From Bolinopsis microptera (taxonomy: Eukaryota; Ctenophora; Tentaculata; Lobata; Bolinopsidae): a DNA stretch of 64,000 bases. The first letter of the stretch is position 1. Each line of letters begins with the position of its first letter. The position numbers and the translations under genes were made by a program. Positions 58,888 through 64,000 of the stretch are shown here, in pieces. The notes beneath the pieces are model-generated. The model was not told the origin of the DNA, ran no database searches, and was given only the letters and a program-made list of their open reading frames with translations. The stretch is taken from positions 12,328,635 through 12,392,634 of the forward strand of contig NC_087079.1 of NCBI RefSeq assembly GCF_026151205.1, in the 5' to 3' direction.

Positions 58888-58996
58888 TTGTCATACGTTG
58901 TATGACCCGCCGCGCAAGAAGTGCGCGGCTCCCCCTGTATATCGTCAGGACGATACACCATAGTGAAACTACCGTGGGGGTCGCAACGTGAAACAA
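58888..58996 (+). repeat. Structured ~108-bp repeat, copy 1
   Basis: Contains three hairpin-capable blocks: gtcatacgttgtatgac, ccgcgcaagaagtgcgcgg and tatcgtcaggacgata, then accgtgggggtcgcaacgtg. Second copy at 60693-60806. Confidence 0.75.
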
Positions 58997-59760
58997 AAAG
59001 TGAGAACGTTTTGAGTTAGGGACTTAAAATTTCCAGACACAATTGGTTTGATAATTGAAGTGCTTTCCTAAAATTTCAAGTTGGTCGTTTAAAAATTAGC
59101 CGAGTTATGACCCTTTCATATTAAGATCTGGCGGATACATGAACCCGGCACTTAATTTGTAAGTTCTTCACTCAATCAATGGCCTGATTGGTTGGAACCT
59201 GCTCATATATACTGCTAAAGAAAACAACAATTTCAAGAAAACAACAATTTTATTTAGTATCAATTAAAGCAAACATAAATATATTTTATATATAACTAGC
59301 AGGACCTTTTTACCAGATATCTTAGGGGACTTGGAGTAGCAAGAGAATGGGTAAAGGTATATACCTATTACAAAAATACGTCAAAAAGAATCCAGGGTGA
59401 TACAGGATCGGAGAGTGCAGACCGTAAAGTTTACGCACCCACCCTTGCCTCCTAAATTCTTGGTTGGGTAGGCATTTATGCGAACTTGGTCGTTTATACT
59501 CCAAGTCCCTTTGTTAAAAATTAATAAAATTTATCTCAGGAGTTAACTTCACTCAACAATAATAATATCAATATCAATTTATCGCATAAATTTAACTATC
59601 GAATATAGGTTCGATTATCAAATATAGGTTCGATCTGATATAAATTTGTAAAATAAAATATTTAATTATTAAAAAAATTACATCAAGTGGTTAAAAATGG
59701 ATCTGAAAGCTTAACAGCTTATAGTTCAATCATGATAGTAATATTAGGTGTGTGCCGCTG
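58997..59760. other. AT-rich interval, no gene seen
   Basis: No splice-supported exon or clear repeat. Three short overlapping motifs, 'gttcgatYatcaaatatagg', occur near 59590-59635. Confidence 0.35.
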
Positions 59761-59774
59761 CATGTGCAATTTAA

Positions 59775-60230
59775 TTACTGCAATTTAAAATTGGTTGGAG
59801 TCCAGGTATCTTTTAAGTCGGCTGCCTGTGATTGTACTAATAGTGCTTTGGTTCTCAATTTTATCAAGTTAATGGAAGTTTCTAGGCAATTGCTTGAAGT
59901 TAAAATTTTTTTATGAACTGTGTTCCAAAGCTTGGCTGCATTAAACAAAAAGGTATTTGATTTATTTAGAAGAATAACATTTAGACTTGTTGCACGGTTT
60001 GAAATGTTGATGGCCTCATAAAGGGAGTAGGGGCAGTGGTACTTGATAATCTTAGAGAATTCTAAAATGCAGTGATATTTGTACAAGTTTTGAGCCGTTA
60101 GAATTTTTAGTCTATTAAAAATGGGTTTTGTATGCTCCTTTTCAAAGTGTTTATGGTCTAATTTTTGCATACCATACGGTCTAGTACGTGCACATGTTGA
60201 TTGTTTATCTAAATATGAGTCGAGATCACG
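59775..60230 (-). pseudogene. 5'-truncated LINE copy (RT C-terminus), same family as 53.0-58.6 kb
   Basis: Reads LDSYLDKQSTCARTRPYGMQ then FEKEHTKPIFNRLKILTAQN and LYKYHCILEFSKI, colinear with the RT C-terminus at 53000-53411 but clearly diverged. Near the end AAKLWNTVHKKI corresponds to the WN-x-x motif. Truncation typical of incomplete reverse transcription. Confidence 0.8.
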
Positions 60231-60526
60231 CGCATCCCGCACCAAGAGTACCAACACAGAATAATACGCCAAAAAGACCAGCAGCTGCGGATGCAACTGA
60301 ACATGTTCCATTCACCTAACCGTGTGCTTTCGCGCCACTGCGGGCGCGCTTATTTCACAAGTCAAGACAAGCGGCCCGCCGTGAGTCAAGACAAGCCCGC
60401 CGTGAGGCGGGCGCGCGCTACTGCAAGCGCAAGGATTCTGGATAGAGCAACATGTTCCAGTTACAGCTGCTGTTCCTACTTCGCAATCACTTCCAGCACT
60501 AATTGTATTGACCATTGAAAATGGTC

Positions 60527-60978
60527 TGGCCCGGCGCGCGCTACTTTGTAGCACTTGCCGTCGAGAAGAAAGCGGCGCGCGCTACTTCGAAGAAATTTAG
60601 ACGAATAACATCCGTCAATAATTGTACTGAGCAACAGAGCGGAGAACACAGGGAGACAAACCACAAATTTAAACATTCTGTCTGCAGTAGATTTGTCATA
60701 CGTTGTATGACCCGCCGCGCACGAAGTGCGCGGCTCCCCCTGTATCGTCAGAACGATAAAGGTCGCACATAGTGAAACGACCGTGGGGGTCGCAACGTGA
60801 TACAACAGTAGATTGGGTCATTATTCCTATTTGACCATTGTTATTAAATCCGGCCCGGCGCGTGCTACTTCGTAGCACTTAGCTTACCGTCGTCGGGCAA
60901 GAAAGAGAAGAAAGCGGCGCGCGCTAATTCGAAGAAATTTAGACGTCTAGACGAGTAACATGTCCGTCAATATTTTTA
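60527..60978 (+). repeat. GC-rich hairpin repeats, two copies around a structured repeat
   Basis: 60527-60628 and 60850-60978 share cccggcgcgYgctacttYgt, agcactt, gccgtcg or taccgtcg, gaagaaagcggcgcgcgcta and 'ttcgaagaaatttagacg'. 'gtgctacttcgtagcac' is a perfect hairpin. Between them lies the second structured repeat (60693-60806). A related GC-rich piece (gcccgccgtgaggcgggcgc) is at 60390. Confidence 0.8.
60693..60806 (+). repeat. Structured ~110-bp repeat, copy 2
   Basis: Same hairpins as the copy at 58888, with tatcgtcagaacgata and compensating or near-neutral changes in stems (gcgcacgaagtgcgc). Confidence 0.75.
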
Positions 60979-62782
60979 AAAGTAGATGCGACTAGTTGCG
61001 ATATTTGTCGACTCAAAAAATAACAGAATCTGTTAAACAGATAGATTTGAAATTAAACAATTCTTAGTGTCCAGTGTCACAGTAAAAATGTTCATGTTTG
61101 TGGACACTATTAGAACGCTGAACGCCCCCGAAAAGTCCTTAAGTGAATATTAATCCCGAGCTGTGGTTGACCGTTTTAAAATGGAAAAAGCATCAATGCA
61201 TTGTCATTACAAAAACCAAACCTAAAGATTATCTTCGACAATAACAACTTAGTTTTTGTGGTTGAATGTTGAATGTTGAATAATGTGACTGTCTTCTACT
61301 TTTAGTGCGCCCCTCCTTATCACAATGCTGGCAAGCATTACCGTCGCCCTTATCACAATGCTGGCAAGCATTACCGTCGCCCTTATATTCACAATACTAT
61401 TTACCCCCTATACTAGTATATCCCCTTTATTGTTTTCCAGGCATTAAGACTCATCGAAAGTAGTTCAGCAGGCATATTTAAGTTCAAAACATTCTAATTC
61501 AATGTTAAAGATGACAGGAATAAGAAATAGTTATGTGGAGGTTTTTAAGAAATTTGCGCAAAATACGCGCCAGCATGTTATACGAAATTAGGTAAAAAAC
61601 CCAAAATCGCCATATTCAGGTGCCTTAAAAACCATGTTAAAATTGAGTTAGAGATCTGAAACTTTGCAGGGCGTCTAGACCTTGTCCAAATCGACTGTAA
61701 CAAAAATTTCATGTTTCAGGAGTATCGGGAAGTGGGTTTTCTGGAACCCCTGTTTTACAACAGATTGTCGTGAAGCATATATATAATATAGACGCTTTGG
61801 CAGTCAATTGGCAGTCAATTGTAGCCTACATTTAAGTGTCCGTAGATTCAAAAGTATAAAAGATACAGTCATTTCGAACCACAGGTCTTGAAGATAATCG
61901 TTTACACTCCAGTTTCCATTATATTACAAAATAATTTAACGTCATCATCATCACTTGATGACGTCATCAAGTTAAGTGTTTTTAAAACTTGGTTTTTAAC
62001 AAAATAACAACTTTTCAAATCGATTTTAAACCATTAAGGAGTAATTTTATTCAAAATCTGAGGACATTTTCACCTTAGATAATTGTTCAAGCATTCTGAA
62101 AATCTACCGGAAAATTTTCCTACCTTGCTCCTTCATAAAGACATTCGCTATTGAAGTTAGTGCTTTTTTGAAGAATAATTTTATAAAAATACAAAAGTTG
62201 TGAATTAGTATTCTCTGGTGTTGGGCCATCTCTTGGGTTGTGGAGCTCGATTGTGCATCCTAAAGGTCTAAATTGTATTATAGGCTAGTTTTAAAGTTGA
62301 AAATCGAAAGTTGCACACGTGGGGACACGCCCAAATTGATAGAAAATTGCTAAAATTACTGAAAATTGCTGTTTTCACCATTTTTATCAACTTTGGAGTC
62401 CCGTTGTGATCCAAGTTCTATATGAAATCTTCTGAAACTTTGCATGCTTATTAAATTATATATAAAATACTGCTATGCAAAGATTTACGGTGATTCAATA
62501 TTGTATGCGCACGCAACGTCCGCTCAAAGTTTGCACGTGCGAAAGGTGAGAATTTTGCTCATTCGTGATTTCGAATAAATTCTGCTTTCTCGCGATATTT
62601 AAATGGAATTATATATGAATTTAATGCCAACTTGAATGAGTAAAAAGTGCCATATTCAGTCAGGTAAAATTTCGAAATCGATGAAATTACCTCCTAATTA
62701 TTAATATAAATATTAATGAAGTTATGAGTTTACATTTCGGCTTTGTAAATTATCCTGACATTATAATCAAAAAGAGATGATA
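60979..62782. other. Gene-free AT-rich region
   Basis: No exon found. Contains a ~33-bp tandem duplication at 61314-61385 (cacaatgctggcaagcatta core) and phrases such as 'ctgaaactttgca' (61650, 62440) that also occur at 4477. Confidence 0.4.
61314..61385 (+). repeat. Tandem duplication, 33-bp unit, ~2.2 copies
   Basis: Exact copies of 'ccttatcacaatgctggcaa' plus 'gcattaccgtcgc'. The inner tgctggcaagca is self-complementary. Confidence 0.9.
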
Positions 62783-62990
62783 CACAGGTCCGTATTGCCT
62801 GATTTAAGTTATGCAAAAACCAGCGGTCAGCTATCGGAATATAGCGGTTACACAACGGAAGCTAGCGGATGGCTAGTGGAAACTAGCGGACGCCTAAAGG
62901 AGACGCGGTAAAATGCAGCACTCATACCTAGCGGATGGCTAGCGGAGGCTAGCGGACGCCGCGCGCAAACTAGCGGATACTAGTGGTGTA
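62783..62990. mobile_element. Partial TAGCGGA-rich foldback element, copy 2
   Basis: Starts cacaggtccgtattgcctga and shares the ctagcggatggctagcgga core with 50930-51149. The right end is missing or diverged. Confidence 0.65.
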
Positions 62991-63500
62991 CATTTCAAAG
63001 AAAAATGATACATTATTCTCAAATTTTGAAATGAAAATGAATTTCAAATCTTTTGGTTTTACCAAATTCAATATTGTGACTTCAATTACTACCCCAGCTT
63101 TAAACATTAAAGCTAATTTATTTTTACAAGTTTTACAATGCTAATATGTTAAGGTAAGCCGCGCAAGTTATAAGCAAAACAATTTTTGTTTCTGCGCGGA
63201 GAATTGATTGCGGAGTAAATTTAAGATCTGAGCTGGGATATGAAGTCCGTGCGATATCATCGTGGATATGTCGTCATGGAGTTGATGAATTTGATCCAGG
63301 TTGCAAAATGCAACCAAAATTTTAACTAGGAATTAACATATTTCTTCAGTACTGTTGCATTAATCATATATTGTTTAACACTTGCAGAACAGTTTCCTTT
63401 AGAAACTTGCGTACCAGTACTTCAACTTAGTGGATTCAAATAATTTCGTTGTGCTTGAACAAAATTAGTTGTTTGTAACGTTTAACTGCCTACCAGAAAC

Positions 63501-63953
63501 ATGTCATTCATGACTAGACTGACACGGGATATTGTTGAGAGGGCGGAGGCCAATCAACCCCTATCGACTACAATGTAAGTAAATAAAGCTTGACATAAAC
63601 TCTTGGTTGAAATATTCTCAAAACAGTAAATTTGTCAGTTAATTGTTACATCATAAGTGAATTATATTTATCCCTCCAGACCGTCGAAAAGGAAAACATT
63701 AACAACTGTTATACCTCCGCCCAAGGAGGAATTTGCAGAATATATTCGGAGGTAAGATTATGGCGGATGTAAATTGAAGATTTTGTAAAAGTTGCCGAAA
63801 AATATTTGAACAAGTTACAAGTGTTACCATTCCTATTTTAGTAAACAAATTTCTATCATCGCCAGCAGATTGGAGGAAACCCCCGGCCGAGAGTGTGAGA
63901 CTCCAGGAGTGATTCGTACAACTGACAACTTACTTATTTTTGATTCATTTTAA
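63501..63953 (+). CDS. Small three-exon gene, unrecognised 85-aa protein
   Basis: Exons 63501..63574, 63680..63751 and 63842..63953, joined at AAT|GTAAGT, CCTCCAG|A, GGAG|GTAAGA and TTTTAG|T with consistent phases (2 and 2). Protein begins MSFMTRLTRDIVERAEANQP, has SKRKTLTTVIPPPKEEFAEY in the middle, and ends TTDNLLIFDSF with TAA. It has an amphipathic start, a basic-proline centre and a mixed tail. No signal peptide, membrane span or Cys pattern. Good donor and acceptor sites in short introns (105 and 90 bases) are the main evidence. I do not recognise the family; short size would suit a subunit or adaptor. Confidence 0.7.
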
Positions 63954-64000
63954 TTTAATGCAATAATGAATACTGAATTTTAAACTTTACATAACTTTAT

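Overview
The window is eukaryotic, and almost certainly from an invertebrate animal. It is AT-rich, genes are split by GT-AG introns, and the two best conserved genes are animal signalling genes: a voltage-gated K+ channel and a SHIP-type SH2 inositol 5-phosphatase. Roughly half of the rest is transposable elements and tandem repeats. The mix (Penelope-like, CR1/L2-like and Jockey/CR1-group LINEs, hAT and Tc1/mariner-like MITEs) fits a non-vertebrate, possibly early-branching, metazoan. The sequence alone does not allow a species call.

Layout: 0-0.6 kb holds the first two exons of an Ig-domain protein on the minus strand. 1.9-2.7 kb holds a helical, coiled-coil-like protein on the minus strand. 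3.1-5.2 kb is unexplained repetitive AT-rich DNA. 6.3-7.4 kb is a recent TIR element that carries only one small Cys-rich ORF; its near twin lies in opposite orientation at 42.3-43.4 kb. 7.4-14 kb is mostly gene-free. A 805-bp mariner-like foldback MITE (14.0-14.8 kb) precedes a three-exon Kv channel (15.2-17.4 kb, plus strand). Tail to tail with it, a SHIP-like gene fills 18.3-45.4 kb on the minus strand, with about 16 exons. Its introns hold at least nine minisatellite arrays, a Penelope-like fragment with a GIY-YIG domain and an internal duplication, a hAT remnant and the second TIR element.

45.9-60.3 kb is a retrotransposon cluster, all on the minus strand: a truncated LINE end, a nearly full-length CR1/L2-like LINE (zinc-knuckle ORF1, endonuclease, RT), a second LINE and a further truncated copy. 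The ORF1 of the second LINE joins an AlkB-like 2OG-Fe(II) oxygenase domain to an SGNH esterase domain, and its ORF2 starts with a PHD finger. Two 289-bp hAT MITEs with perfect 8-bp target duplications have landed inside the second LINE. 60.3-63.4 kb contains GC-rich hairpin repeats and a TAGCGGA-rich foldback element. 63.5-63.95 kb holds a small three-exon gene on the plus strand encoding an unrecognised 85-aa protein.

The best candidates for something new are the AlkB-SGNH/PHD LINE and the small-ORF TIR element. One conserved exon of the SHIP gene also contains an apparent 1-nt frameshift that should be checked against reads.
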